DNA from: Pseudomonadota bacterium
GTDB taxonomy: Bacteria > Pseudomonadota > Gammaproteobacteria > Eutrophobiales > Eutrophobiaceae
Length of the DNA: 64,000 nt
Reading direction: 5' to 3'
Assembly: GCA_013112535.1 (NCBI GenBank)
Contig: JABFGI010000004.1
Coordinates: 1 to 64,000 of the forward strand
Under the pieces are notes generated by a model. That model was not told the DNA's origin. It saw only the letters and a list, made by a program, of their open reading frames with translations, and did no database searches. The position numbers were made by a program, and so were the translations under genes. How positions within the stretch are numbered: the first letter of the stretch is position 1; every line of letters begins with the position of its first letter. Of the stretch, positions 45,164 to 54,769 are shown in pieces.

Positions 45164-45729
45164 TCCTCTTCATCCCCCTCAGCTTTTGGAATCCTTTGTG
45201 CAAAAGTCAGCGTAAAACTGTTAACAGCCTTATCTCCGCCAACTTCCGATTCCTGAATAACTTTCAGATCAGGCTTCTGCAACCACTCAGATTTTTCGAG
45301 ATTTCGCATAAATGATGAAACACGCGCATTAGATTGAGCCAAACCTTCAATCGTAATTGATGCATCTTTTTGTTTAATACTCGTAACCGATAAACCTTCA
45401 GGCAAATTAGTTACCAGTTCATCAAACAATCTAACAATTAGTGGTCTGTTACCCTGTAATTGCTCAATCGCACGCATACGTGACAACAAACTCTCTTTCT
45501 CTTTTTCCAATTCTTTTATTTCTTCTATCTTTGCATCAAGGATTGTAATTTTTTCCCCAATATACTTAAGCCGTGAATTCTCAACTTCAATTAATTGAAC
45601 ATGGTAATAATGAAATGCACCCCAGACCGCAGCAGCTAACAAAGCAACAATTGCAAGTAGCGTCATAAATTCTTGTTGCAACTCTTTACGTTTTTCTTCA
45701 CGCCATGGAAGTAAGTTAATTCTAGACAT
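45160..45729 (-). CDS. pilN: Type IV pilus assembly protein PilN
   Basis: PilN is recognised from the N-terminal MSRINLLPWREEKRKE, the conserved peptide that docks into PilM, followed by one transmembrane helix (about 21-40), a coiled coil and a ferredoxin-like domain. The ATG at 45729 overlaps the pilM stop (TAATG) with GGGGAGAAGG before it, so it is preferred over the upstream in-frame start at 45759. The 3' end overlaps pilO by 4 bases. Confidence 0.94.
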   Translation of the reverse strand: MSRINLLPWREEKRKELQQEFMTLLAIVALLAAAVWGAFHYYHVQLIEVENSRLKYIGEKITILDAKIEEIKELEKEKESLLSRMRAIEQLQGNRPLIVRLFDELVTNLPEGLSVTSIKQKDASITIEGLAQSNARVSSFMRNLEKSEWLQKPDLKVIQESEVGGDKAVNSFTLTFAQRIPKAEGDEEE

Positions 45730-46790
45730 TAACCTTCTCCCCTTAATGCGAGACCACAAGCAATCATCATTGCAGGAGCGTCGTTTGTAAGATTATTTGT
45801 TTGAATTTTCGAAGCAACAGCCATATTGGCAAATGGGTTAGCAACCATTGTATTAATACCCAATTTAGATTCAACCAACTCAGCAATACCTGGAATTGAC
45901 GAACACCCGCCAGCTAAAACCAGAGCATCAAGATCACTTATTTGACTCGAAGCATAAAAAAACTGGAGAGCTCGACCGATTTGTGATGCCATATTTTCCT
46001 TAAATGGCTCTAATACTTCAGGTTCGTAATTATCCGGTAAACCGCCTTGTCTTTTCGCCAAACCAGCTTCTTCATAAGACAAGCCATAGCGACGTTGAAT
46101 ATCTTCGGTTAGTTGAGCACCGCCAAATGATTCTTCACGAGAATATAAGGTTTTCATATTTTCCAGAACGCTAAACGTAGTAATTGCGGAACCAACATCG
46201 GCAACAGCTATTGCATCTTTTGATACACCAGCTGGAAAATCTTTGCTCATTAGATCTATCGTATTTTCAAGTGCAAACGCTTCGATATCGACAACTTTTG
46301 CAGTTAAACCACCAAGCTCTATAGAAGCAACAACGTTATCAACAATTTCACTTCGTGATGCAGCAAGCAAAACATCTACTCTGTCTGCGCCTTCTTGTGA
46401 TTCGCTGATAACTTCAAAATCCATAGCGACTTCTTCCAAAGGGAAAGGTATATATTGATCTGCTTCAATTTGAATCTGACTTTCCATCTCATCGTCAGTT
46501 AATCCTGAAGGCATGCTGATTACTTTAGTGATAACAGAAGAACCGGCGACACATACAGCAGCATTCTTGGTACGTGTACCTGCCTTCTTAACGGCTCGGG
46601 CAACCGCCTCGCCGACAGCCTCAATATCGTTTATAGTCTTATCTGAGACTGAATTAGGTGGAAGTGCCTCAACTGCGTAACTTTCTACACGATATTTACT
46701 ACCGCTACGGCTAAGTTCAAGTAACTTTATTGCAGTTGCACTTATATCAACACCTAATATAGGGGCAGACTTTTTCTTAAACGAAAACAC
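45729..46790 (-). CDS. pilM: Type IV pilus actin-like protein PilM
   Basis: The 353-residue cytoplasmic protein has the actin/FtsA-type ATPase pattern: LGVDISATAIKLLELS, IAVADVGSAITTFSVLEN and LVLAGGCSSIPGIAELV. It binds the PilN tail. It is the first gene of the operon; the divergent ponA is separated by 189 bases that should hold promoters for both. Confidence 0.95.
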   Translation of the reverse strand: MFSFKKKSAPILGVDISATAIKLLELSRSGSKYRVESYAVEALPPNSVSDKTINDIEAVGEAVARAVKKAGTRTKNAAVCVAGSSVITKVISMPSGLTDDEMESQIQIEADQYIPFPLEEVAMDFEVISESQEGADRVDVLLAASRSEIVDNVVASIELGGLTAKVVDIEAFALENTIDLMSKDFPAGVSKDAIAVADVGSAITTFSVLENMKTLYSREESFGGAQLTEDIQRRYGLSYEEAGLAKRQGGLPDNYEPEVLEPFKENMASQIGRALQFFYASSQISDLDALVLAGGCSSIPGIAELVESKLGINTMVANPFANMAVASKIQTNNLTNDAPAMMIACGLALRGEG

Positions 46791-46979
46791 TATTTTTTCC
46801 TTTTGAAGTCATGAGTTATGCGCCATATGTAAAAAGAACATTAACTTACTTTGGCTACTATAGCCAAGTGAAATTTAAAAAACAATCAGTTTTTAGAGTT
46901 TTTTAACGTAATGCCTTAAGTTTTACATTTTTGTTAAAAAATAGAACATATAGAGTAATTGGGATACTATCTACACAAG

Positions 46980-49439
46980 ATGTTGCGCTTTTTCTTTAAT
47001 TTTTTCCTATCAATCATGGTTTTGGGCATTATTACTATTGTAATTGTGTCCTGGTATGTGGTGCCTGGGCTGCCAGATATAAACACATTGAAAGATGTCA
47101 GAATGCAAGTCCCTTTGCGTGTTTATAGCTCTGAATTATCTCTGATTGCCGAATTTGGTGAAAAGCGTCGCACACCAATCGAAATAGAAAACGTGCAACC
47201 TAGATTAATCGAAGCATTTTTATCTGCTGAAGATGATCGTTTTTATGTCCACCCCGGCGTTGACTGGCAAGGTATTGCAAGAGCTGTTTATTCATTAGCC
47301 AAGACCGGCTCAAAAAAACAGGGCGGCAGCACAATCACCATGCAAGTCGCCAGAAATTTTTTTCTTAGCCGGGAAAAAACTTATCTCAGAAAATTAAACG
47401 AAATTTTTCTTTCATTTAAAATCGAGCGAGAACTTAGTAAAGATGAGATTCTGGAACTCTATCTTAATAAAATTTATTTAGGTCAAAGAGCTTATGGCGT
47501 TGCAGCAGCGGCTCAGGTCTATTATGGAACAGACATTAATTCATTGAACCTGGCCCAGATTGCCATGATCGCCGGCCTGCCTAAAGCACCTTCTACAACA
47601 AACCCGATTAGTAACCCAAAAAGAGCATTAATCCGAAGAAACTATGTTTTACAGCGAATGCTATCGCTTTCATTTATTACTGAAGATGAATATAAGGAAG
47701 CTTTAGAATCCTCTATATCAGCATCCTTGCACACGACTTCAATTGATCTTGAAGCACCCTATATAGCAGAAATGGTCAGAAGTGAGTTGATTGAAAAGCA
47801 AGGTGATGCTGCTTATAGCAGTGGTTTAATCGTAACAACAACAATACTTGATAAGAATCAAATTGCTGCGAATCAGGCATTAAGAAAGGCATTACTTGAT
47901 TATGATGCACGACATGGTTATCGCGGAGCAGAACACCACATTGATGACATTGTGACCAAAAGCGATGAGGACGTAGCTGTACTGTTAGAAAGCTTCCCTA
48001 CATTAGGCAATCTCTACCCGGGATTAGTCACACATGTTAATGAAAAATCGATTAGCGTCACTGTATCAGGCATTGGTCAAATAGAAATCAACTGGGAAGG
48101 TCTGCAATGGGCAAGAAAATATATCAGTGAAAATCGAAAAGGAAGTAAGCCAAAAATAGCCGGAGAAATTGTAGAAGCCGGGGACATAATCCGTTTGATT
48201 GAAACTGAAACGGGTGATTGGGCACTTTCACAATTACCAGAAGTGGAAGGAGGTTTAATATCTCTTTCACCAAATGATGGTTCAATACTGGCATTAGTTG
48301 GTGGCTTTGATTTTTATAAAAATAAATTTAATCGTATCACCCAGGCACGAAGACAGCCTGGCTCAGGTTTTAAGCCTTTAATATATTCTGCAGCAATCGA
48401 AGCAGGTAAAACAGCTGCAACATTAATTAACGATGCACCAATTGTGTTTGATGATCCGGGGGTTGAAGATGAATGGCGACCGGAAAACTATAGCCATAAA
48501 AGTTATGGTCCAACCCGATTACGAGTCGCATTGACTCATTCGCGCAATCTGGTATCCATACGATTATTACACGCGATTGGTGTACCTTTTGCGCTTGAGC
48601 ATATTAAAAAGTTTGGCTTTGACATAGAACAATTACCACATAATCTTTCTTTATCCCTTGGTAGTGCAGAAATAACACCTTGGCAACAAGCACGAGCTTA
48701 TAGTGTCTTTGCCAATAGTGGTTACCTGATTAATCCTTACTTTATTAATGAAATTAAAACTTATGGTGATGAAGTTATCTTCAAAGCAACGCCATTAACG
48801 GTATGTCATGAATGTGAAGATGACGAGCAAGACATTAAAATAAAAGAATCAATAGAAAATGAAGAAGAACAAATAGAAAGTAATATTGAAATTACAAATC
48901 CGATTATTGAAGAAACAACAGATAGCGAAACATTCAACGCCCCGCGTGTACTTAGTGCTCAAAATGCATGGATTATTAATTCAATGTTAAGAGATGTGAT
49001 AAAACATGGTACTGGACGAAGAGCCTTACAATTGAATCGAACAGATCTTTCTGGAAAAACCGGCACAACTAATGATCAACATGATGCCTGGTTTTCAGGA
49101 TTTAATTCAAATATCGTAACAATAAGTTGGGTAGGCTTTGATAAGTTTCAACCATTAGGCAGCCGCGAAACAGGTGGGCGAGCCGCGTTACCAATGTGGA
49201 TTGATTACATGCGGGTAGCACTTGACGGGATGCCTGATTCCATAATGAAAAGACCAAAAGGCCTGGTGAATGTTCGCATCGATCCAGCCACTGGAGAACT
49301 GTCTAACGCAAATAATCCGGATGCTATATTTGAGGTATTCAGACTAGAGAATACACCAAAAACAACATCTACAACAAAACAACCTGATGTTTTTCTGCAA
49401 GATTCAGAAACGCGCTCTATACCTGAACAATTATTTTAA
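46980..49439 (+). CDS. ponA: Penicillin-binding protein 1A
   Basis: The 819-residue protein has a cytoplasmic/TM start (LRFFFNFFLSIMVLGIITIV), a glycosyltransferase domain (AEDDRFYVHPGVDWQGIARA, GGSTITMQVARNFFL), an OB-like insert and a transpeptidase domain. The transpeptidase SxxK is in RRQPGSGFKPLIYSA, SxN in THSRNLVSIRL and KTG in SGKTGTTNDQHDAWF. It polymerises and crosslinks peptidoglycan. The ATG at 46980 is preferred over the TTG at 46959. A Glu-rich loop (IESNEEEQIES-like, about 600-635) lies before the KTG motif. Divergence from pilM is a standard gammaproteobacterial arrangement. Confidence 0.95.
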   Translation: MLRFFFNFFLSIMVLGIITIVIVSWYVVPGLPDINTLKDVRMQVPLRVYSSELSLIAEFGEKRRTPIEIENVQPRLIEAFLSAEDDRFYVHPGVDWQGIARAVYSLAKTGSKKQGGSTITMQVARNFFLSREKTYLRKLNEIFLSFKIERELSKDEILELYLNKIYLGQRAYGVAAAAQVYYGTDINSLNLAQIAMIAGLPKAPSTTNPISNPKRALIRRNYVLQRMLSLSFITEDEYKEALESSISASLHTTSIDLEAPYIAEMVRSELIEKQGDAAYSSGLIVTTTILDKNQIAANQALRKALLDYDARHGYRGAEHHIDDIVTKSDEDVAVLLESFPTLGNLYPGLVTHVNEKSISVTVSGIGQIEINWEGLQWARKYISENRKGSKPKIAGEIVEAGDIIRLIETETGDWALSQLPEVEGGLISLSPNDGSILALVGGFDFYKNKFNRITQARRQPGSGFKPLIYSAAIEAGKTAATLINDAPIVFDDPGVEDEWRPENYSHKSYGPTRLRVALTHSRNLVSIRLLHAIGVPFALEHIKKFGFDIEQLPHNLSLSLGSAEITPWQQARAYSVFANSGYLINPYFINEIKTYGDEVIFKATPLTVCHECEDDEQDIKIKESIENEEEQIESNIEITNPIIEETTDSETFNAPRVLSAQNAWIINSMLRDVIKHGTGRRALQLNRTDLSGKTGTTNDQHDAWFSGFNSNIVTISWVGFDKFQPLGSRETGGRAALPMWIDYMRVALDGMPDSIMKRPKGLVNVRIDPATGELSNANNPDAIFEVFRLENTPKTTSTTKQPDVFLQDSETRSIPEQLF

Positions 49440-49468
49440 ATATAAATAACACATATATTTTTTTATAG

Positions 49469-51679
49469 ATGACTAAAAAAAAATGTATTTTACGTGTTGC
49501 CATAGCGTCGCCTTTACGACGTCTGTTTGACTACCTGCCATCTGACTCGTCTGATATTGAAAGTCTTCATCCAGGCATGCGCGTCTCTGTGCCTTTTGGA
49601 CGTAGAAAAGATGTTACCGGAATCATAGTCTCAATAACAAATGAAAGTGACTTCCCTCAACACAAATTAAAAAAAATTAATTATACAATAGATACGCAAG
49701 CATTACTGAAGGTTAAACATCTGGATTTTCTGGTCTGGGCAAGCAACTATTACCACTATGCTGTTGGAGAAGTGATTTTTAGTGCCTTACCATCATGGTT
49801 AAGAAAGAATAATGAATTAGAAGAATTTAAAGAAAGTGTTTGGCGTTTAACAGAAAAAGGTGTTGCCACTGACCCAAACATTATTAAACGGGCGCCTAAA
49901 CAAGCACAAATTTTTAATTTTATTCAACAAAGTAAAGTAGCCGTTAACGAATCTGAATTAAATAGTGTTTACCCTAAATCAAAGCAATCCCTGTTGGCAC
50001 TAGAAAAAAAAGGATTAATCAAAAAAGAATATCGAGACTCACCTGACAAATTAATCAGCATAAATAAAAGCCCTTTCACACTAAACAAAGCGCAAAAAAC
50101 AGCAATTAAAACTATTCTCGATTCAATAGACTGCGCTTCGACTTTTTTACTTGATGGTCTAACCGGTAGTGGCAAGACCGAAGTATATATGTCTATTATG
50201 GAACCGGTAATAAAAGCAAACAAACAATGTCTGATTTTATTGCCAGAAATCGGTTTAACGCCTCAACAAATACAACGTTTTAAAGATCGGTTTGAAGTTG
50301 ACATTGCAATTCAGCATTCTGGACTAAGTGACTCGGAACGAACTAAATATTGGCAAGATGCCAAGTCAGGAAAAGCAAAAATTATATTGGGTACACGTTC
50401 TGCAATATGGACTCCACTTGCAAATCCTGGACTTTATATTATTGATGAAGAACACGATCTTTCTTATAAGCAACAGGATACATTTCGTTATTCAGCCAGA
50501 GATATGCTCATTATCCGTGCATCACGTGACAAGGTTCCGGCTGTATTAGGTTCTGCAACACCTTCATTGGAAACTTTACATAATGCAAAGAAAGAACGTT
50601 TTACACATTTAATATTGCCTGCCAGAGCGGGCGAAGCAAAACCGCCCAGGCATCGACTATTAGATGTTCGTGGCAAAAAAATGTATGGGCCAATATCGCA
50701 ATTGCTTGTAGATGAAATCAGCGAACATTTAAATAATAAAAATCAGGTATTACTTTTTTTAAATCGCAGGGGTTATGCCGCACATTTGTATTGTCATCAT
50801 TGTGGCTGGAAAGTCGAATGTGAACGTTGTGAACTTCCATATACCTACCACAAATCTAAAAACTTACTTGTTTGTCATCATTGCGATTCCCAAAAAAGAA
50901 GCATTAAAGTCTGCGCTGAATGTGGAGAAGAATTATTGTTGTTAGGTCATGGAACAGAACGTATTGAAGAAGTTCTGACCGAGTTATTTCCAAAAGCAAC
51001 AATTTCAAGAATTGATCGTGATACAACACGTAAGAAAAATGCAATGAATGATTATCTTGAAAAAATTCATTCTGGTGAAATTGATATTTTAGTCGGTACG
51101 CAAATGTTAGCTAAAGGACATCATTTTCCCAACGTTACACTTACCGGTATTGTTGATGCAGATCGGGGACTGTTCTCTACCGACTTTCGCGCCAGCGAAA
51201 GACTTGCGCAACTTTTTATGCAGGTCAGTGGTCGAACCGGAAGAGGATCAAAAGCTGGAACCGTTGTTGTACAAACACATAATCCTGAACACCCCTTATT
51301 TAGACAATTAATAGAACATGGTTATAACAATTTTTCAGAATCGCTTTTACAGGAACGTAAATATTCATCATTGCCACCTTATGCACACATGGCTTTCCTG
51401 AGAGCTGAAGCGCATAATGCCAACGATGCAAAACGTTTTATAAATGACGCTATGAAACAATTATCATTTCTGACAGAAAATGCATTACAACTGTTTGGCC
51501 CTATCCCTGCGATAATTGAAAAACGTAGTGGTCGTTATCGTTATCAATTAATACTTCAGTCTTCAAGTAGAAAAACCTTACATTCTTATTTGGACACCTG
51601 GCTGGATTACCTTGACAATATGAAGACCGGTAAAAAAGTGCGTTGGTCTCTGGATATTGACCCGCAAGATATGGCATAG
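49469..51679 (+). CDS. priA: Primosomal helicase PriA
   Basis: The 736-residue protein has an N-terminal DNA-binding domain (RVAIASPLRRLFDYLP), helicase motifs GLTGSGKTEVY (Walker A) and DEEHDLSYKQQ, and the zinc-binding Cys cluster CHHCGWKVECERC...CHHC...CAECG between the helicase lobes. It restarts stalled replication forks by loading the primosome. It starts 29 bases after ponA. Confidence 0.96.
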   Translation: MTKKKCILRVAIASPLRRLFDYLPSDSSDIESLHPGMRVSVPFGRRKDVTGIIVSITNESDFPQHKLKKINYTIDTQALLKVKHLDFLVWASNYYHYAVGEVIFSALPSWLRKNNELEEFKESVWRLTEKGVATDPNIIKRAPKQAQIFNFIQQSKVAVNESELNSVYPKSKQSLLALEKKGLIKKEYRDSPDKLISINKSPFTLNKAQKTAIKTILDSIDCASTFLLDGLTGSGKTEVYMSIMEPVIKANKQCLILLPEIGLTPQQIQRFKDRFEVDIAIQHSGLSDSERTKYWQDAKSGKAKIILGTRSAIWTPLANPGLYIIDEEHDLSYKQQDTFRYSARDMLIIRASRDKVPAVLGSATPSLETLHNAKKERFTHLILPARAGEAKPPRHRLLDVRGKKMYGPISQLLVDEISEHLNNKNQVLLFLNRRGYAAHLYCHHCGWKVECERCELPYTYHKSKNLLVCHHCDSQKRSIKVCAECGEELLLLGHGTERIEEVLTELFPKATISRIDRDTTRKKNAMNDYLEKIHSGEIDILVGTQMLAKGHHFPNVTLTGIVDADRGLFSTDFRASERLAQLFMQVSGRTGRGSKAGTVVVQTHNPEHPLFRQLIEHGYNNFSESLLQERKYSSLPPYAHMAFLRAEAHNANDAKRFINDAMKQLSFLTENALQLFGPIPAIIEKRSGRYRYQLILQSSSRKTLHSYLDTWLDYLDNMKTGKKVRWSLDIDPQDMA

Positions 51680-51688
51680 AGGATTGTT

Positions 51689-52339
51689 ATGAAAATATTC
51701 AGGTTAGGTACATTAGTTATTTTATCATGCTTATGTTTTTTTGTTCTGGCATCTGAAGGTGATTTAGAAGTAGCGATTAGTAATGACCTGGATTTTGTTG
51801 ATGTTAAACATAAGGGAAAGCCTGTCAGAATCCTGAGAAATCAATCATCCGAAAACACGGTCAATCCGGATTTCGCTAAAACATCAAGAAAATGTCCTCC
51901 CTTTTGTATTCAACCAGGCAAACTTGCAAAAGGAGTTGAAACCGTTGGTGAACTGGAGATGCTGGAGTATTTAAAACGTTCCTCAAACGGTGATGAATCC
52001 ATTCTTGTCATAGATTCACGTACTGAAGACTGGGTTAAAAAAGGCACAATACCCGGGTCAATAAATCTTCCATGGACATTATTAAAAGCGGAAGCTGGTG
52101 CTGATCCATTTCAAATTGCTGATATTCTGGAAAATAAATTTGGCGCTATCAATATTGAAAATCTATGGGACTTTTCAAATGCAAAAACCCTGGTACTTTT
52201 CTGTAATGGTATGTGGTGTGGCCAGTCTCCTTCTAATATAAAAACATTGCTCCGCTACGGTTATCCACCACAGAAATTGAAATGGTATCGTGGTGGCATG
52301 CAAAACTGGGAAAACCTGGGATTAACGGTTGTTAAATAA
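51689..52339 (+). CDS. Exported rhodanese-domain protein
   Basis: The 216-residue protein has a signal peptide (1-21, ending VLASEG), a CPPFC motif at 69-73 and a rhodanese-like domain (about 85-214): VIDSRTEDWVKKGTIPGSIN, then FCNGMWCGQSPSNIKTLL with Cys172 and Cys177 as candidate active-site residues. It should handle sulfur or thiols in the periplasm. It starts 9 bases after priA with GAGGATTGTT before it, so it may be cotranscribed. Relatives of this long, Cys-rich kind are often unassigned. Confidence 0.8.
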   Translation: MKIFRLGTLVILSCLCFFVLASEGDLEVAISNDLDFVDVKHKGKPVRILRNQSSENTVNPDFAKTSRKCPPFCIQPGKLAKGVETVGELEMLEYLKRSSNGDESILVIDSRTEDWVKKGTIPGSINLPWTLLKAEAGADPFQIADILENKFGAINIENLWDFSNAKTLVLFCNGMWCGQSPSNIKTLLRYGYPPQKLKWYRGGMQNWENLGLTVVK

Positions 52340-52417
52340 ACGGTTCTATGCCTTCTACTTAGCAGGCAAAGCAACTAGAATGTGCCACTTTTTTAATCAG
52401 TCAGTAAAAGGTTGCCA

Positions 52418-54163
52418 GTGAAGAAACAAGTCCAGGAGCTTATAGCCCAGTCTTTAAAAAGTCTCGAATCAAAAGAGATATTACCAACTACAGAACAAAT
52501 CAACATAACTGTAGAGAACAGCCGCGACTCGGCGCATGGTGACTTTGCTACCAATATCGCAATGGTACTGGCAAAAGTGGCTAAAACTAACCCGCGTCAG
52601 TTAGCTCAAAATATCATCGAATATTTACCAGAGTCGGATATTTTAGAAAAGACCGAGATTGCCGGTCCTGGCTTCATCAATTTTTTTCTAAAACAAAACA
52701 CACATCAGTCTGTCATTATCGATATTTTAGATAAAGGTGATAACTACGGAGATTCTAATATTGGTAACAACACACCGACTTTAGTTGAATTCGTCTCTGC
52801 AAATCCAACTGGCCCTTTACATATTGGCCACGGTCGAGGTGCGGCTTACGGAGCAGTAGTCGCCAACCTTCTGAAAAAAGCAGGATACGATGTCAGCTGC
52901 GAATACTATGTTAATGATGCTGGTCGACAAATGGATATTCTTGCAGTCAGTGTTTGGTTACGTTATTTGCAACATTGCGGGCAGGATATTTCTTTCCCTG
53001 AAAATGGATACAAGGGTGATTATATTAATGACATTGCCATTGCCCTGCATTTGGAACATGCCGATAAATTTGTAACTGTTCCTGAAAAATTATTATCTCT
53101 GTATAACGAAGAAGATGCAGAATTAAAAATTGATATGTTAATCAAGTATTGTACTGAAGAACTGGGTAAAGAAAATTATCGACTTGTATTTGATGCTGGT
53201 TTAAATCACATACTTGAAACAATTAAAACAGATCTGGTTAACTTTGGCGTTAAATTTGATACCTGGTTTTCTGAACGATCTCTGGTTGATGACGACATTG
53301 TTACTACATGCATCACCAAACTAATTGAAAACGACTGGGTCTATGAAAAAGACGGCGCGCAATGGTTTCGTTCCAGCAAGCTAGGTGATGAAAAAGATCG
53401 TGTTTTGATTAGAGAAAATGGACAAGCGACTTACTTTGCGTCAGACATTGCCTATCATTTATCTAAAGTAGAACGTGGGTTTGAAAAGATTATTGATATC
53501 TGGGGCGCAGATCATCACGGTTATATTGCCAGGGTAAAAGCGTCGATGCAGGCACTCGGACTTGCGCCTGAAAAACTGGAGATATTGCTTGTACAGTTTG
53601 CAACACTTTATCGTGGTAAAGAAAGATTACAAATGTCCACGCGTTCCGGAGAGTTCATTACGCTAGAGGAATTGCAAAATGAAGTAGGAAAAGATGCAAC
53701 GCGTTTTTTTTACATCATGCGAAAAAGCGAGCAACATCTGGACTTTGATATGGAACTGGCTAAATCACAATCAAATGATAATCCTGTTTATTATATACAG
53801 TATGCACATGCACGAATTTGCAGTGTCTTTCGACAAATACCTGAAAAAGGATACACTTATAAACAAGAAGAAGCCTTAAAAGACTTATCAGTACTTACTG
53901 AACCACAGGAAATCAAATTACTTTCGGTACTTGCCAGATACCCCGAGGTAATAGAAAATGCTGCTCAGGCATATGAACCTCATCAGCTGGTGTATTACCT
54001 TAAAGATCTGGCAAATGATTTTCATAGCTATTACAACACCAGTCAGTTTTTAATTGATAATAATGAAATAAGAAATGCACGACTTGTTCTGATAGTCGCA
54101 ATTAAACAAGTAATTAAAAATACTTTGTCTCTAATAGGCGTAAGTTCTCCAGAGGAAATGTAA
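52418..54163 (+). CDS. argS: Arginyl-tRNA synthetase
   Basis: The protein has the ArgS features: an N-terminal Add-1 domain, NPTGPLHIGHGRGAAYGA (HIGH), the RLQMSTRSGEF segment standing in for KMSKS, and a helical anticodon-binding domain. It charges tRNA-Arg. The likely start is GTG 52418, with AAAGG six bases before it; the in-frame TTG at 52412 is less likely. The stop overlaps the next gene's start (TAATG). Confidence 0.96.
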   Translation: MKKQVQELIAQSLKSLESKEILPTTEQINITVENSRDSAHGDFATNIAMVLAKVAKTNPRQLAQNIIEYLPESDILEKTEIAGPGFINFFLKQNTHQSVIIDILDKGDNYGDSNIGNNTPTLVEFVSANPTGPLHIGHGRGAAYGAVVANLLKKAGYDVSCEYYVNDAGRQMDILAVSVWLRYLQHCGQDISFPENGYKGDYINDIAIALHLEHADKFVTVPEKLLSLYNEEDAELKIDMLIKYCTEELGKENYRLVFDAGLNHILETIKTDLVNFGVKFDTWFSERSLVDDDIVTTCITKLIENDWVYEKDGAQWFRSSKLGDEKDRVLIRENGQATYFASDIAYHLSKVERGFEKIIDIWGADHHGYIARVKASMQALGLAPEKLEILLVQFATLYRGKERLQMSTRSGEFITLEELQNEVGKDATRFFYIMRKSEQHLDFDMELAKSQSNDNPVYYIQYAHARICSVFRQIPEKGYTYKQEEALKDLSVLTEPQEIKLLSVLARYPEVIENAAQAYEPHQLVYYLKDLANDFHSYYNTSQFLIDNNEIRNARLVLIVAIKQVIKNTLSLIGVSSPEEM

Positions 54164-54753
54164 TGCCAAGAGATTATAAAAATATAAAAAAGAAACCAGC
54201 TGTACCGATAAAAAATCGGTTTAGCAATGTGCTTTCTTTTATTACTGGCTTATCAATTGGTTTGTCCGTCGCTGTCATTGTCTATTTTTATGAACATAAT
54301 GCGACCATAGAAACCACGAACCCGTTATTAGTTACAGAGTCATCGGCTGAAAAGGTTGCCGAGAAAAATGACGAAAGTATTGCGCAACTACCCGAGCCAC
54401 AATTCGATTTCTATAAAATATTACCAAGTAAAGAAGTTAATATTTCTGAATGGGAATCCGTTGAAGAAGAAGACGTCACGGCAAATGATAAAAAAAATCA
54501 GGAACCGGTTATGTTTGTTTTACAGGTAGGATCGTTTAAACAATTTGAGTCTGCTGATGAAATAAAAGCTAAACTGGCTTTAATGGGAGTTACAGCAGAC
54601 ATTCAACGCGTCGTCATTAATGGTCAGGATGTAAGGCATCGTGTTCGTGTAGGTCCGTACAAAAATACTGATAAATTACAACAGGCTCGTGATCGATTAT
54701 TAGCGAACGATTTAGACTTCATGTTGTTAAAACTAAAAATGGAAGATATCTAG
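54163..54753 (+). CDS. SPOR-domain protein (FtsN-like)
   Basis: The 196-residue protein has a short basic cytoplasmic part, one transmembrane helix (about 22-42), a linker and a C-terminal SPOR domain (about 115-196: VMFVLQVGSFKQFESADEIK and VRHRVRVGPYKNTDKLQQAR). The layout and the position directly after argS match the FtsN-type division proteins of gammaproteobacteria. It is translationally coupled to argS. It is shorter than E. coli FtsN and lacks its long linker, so FtsN function is likely but unproven. Confidence 0.88.
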   Translation: MPRDYKNIKKKPAVPIKNRFSNVLSFITGLSIGLSVAVIVYFYEHNATIETTNPLLVTESSAEKVAEKNDESIAQLPEPQFDFYKILPSKEVNISEWESVEEEDVTANDKKNQEPVMFVLQVGSFKQFESADEIKAKLALMGVTADIQRVVINGQDVRHRVRVGPYKNTDKLQQARDRLLANDLDFMLLKLKMEDI

Positions 54754-54769
54754 ACGGTCAATTTCAACT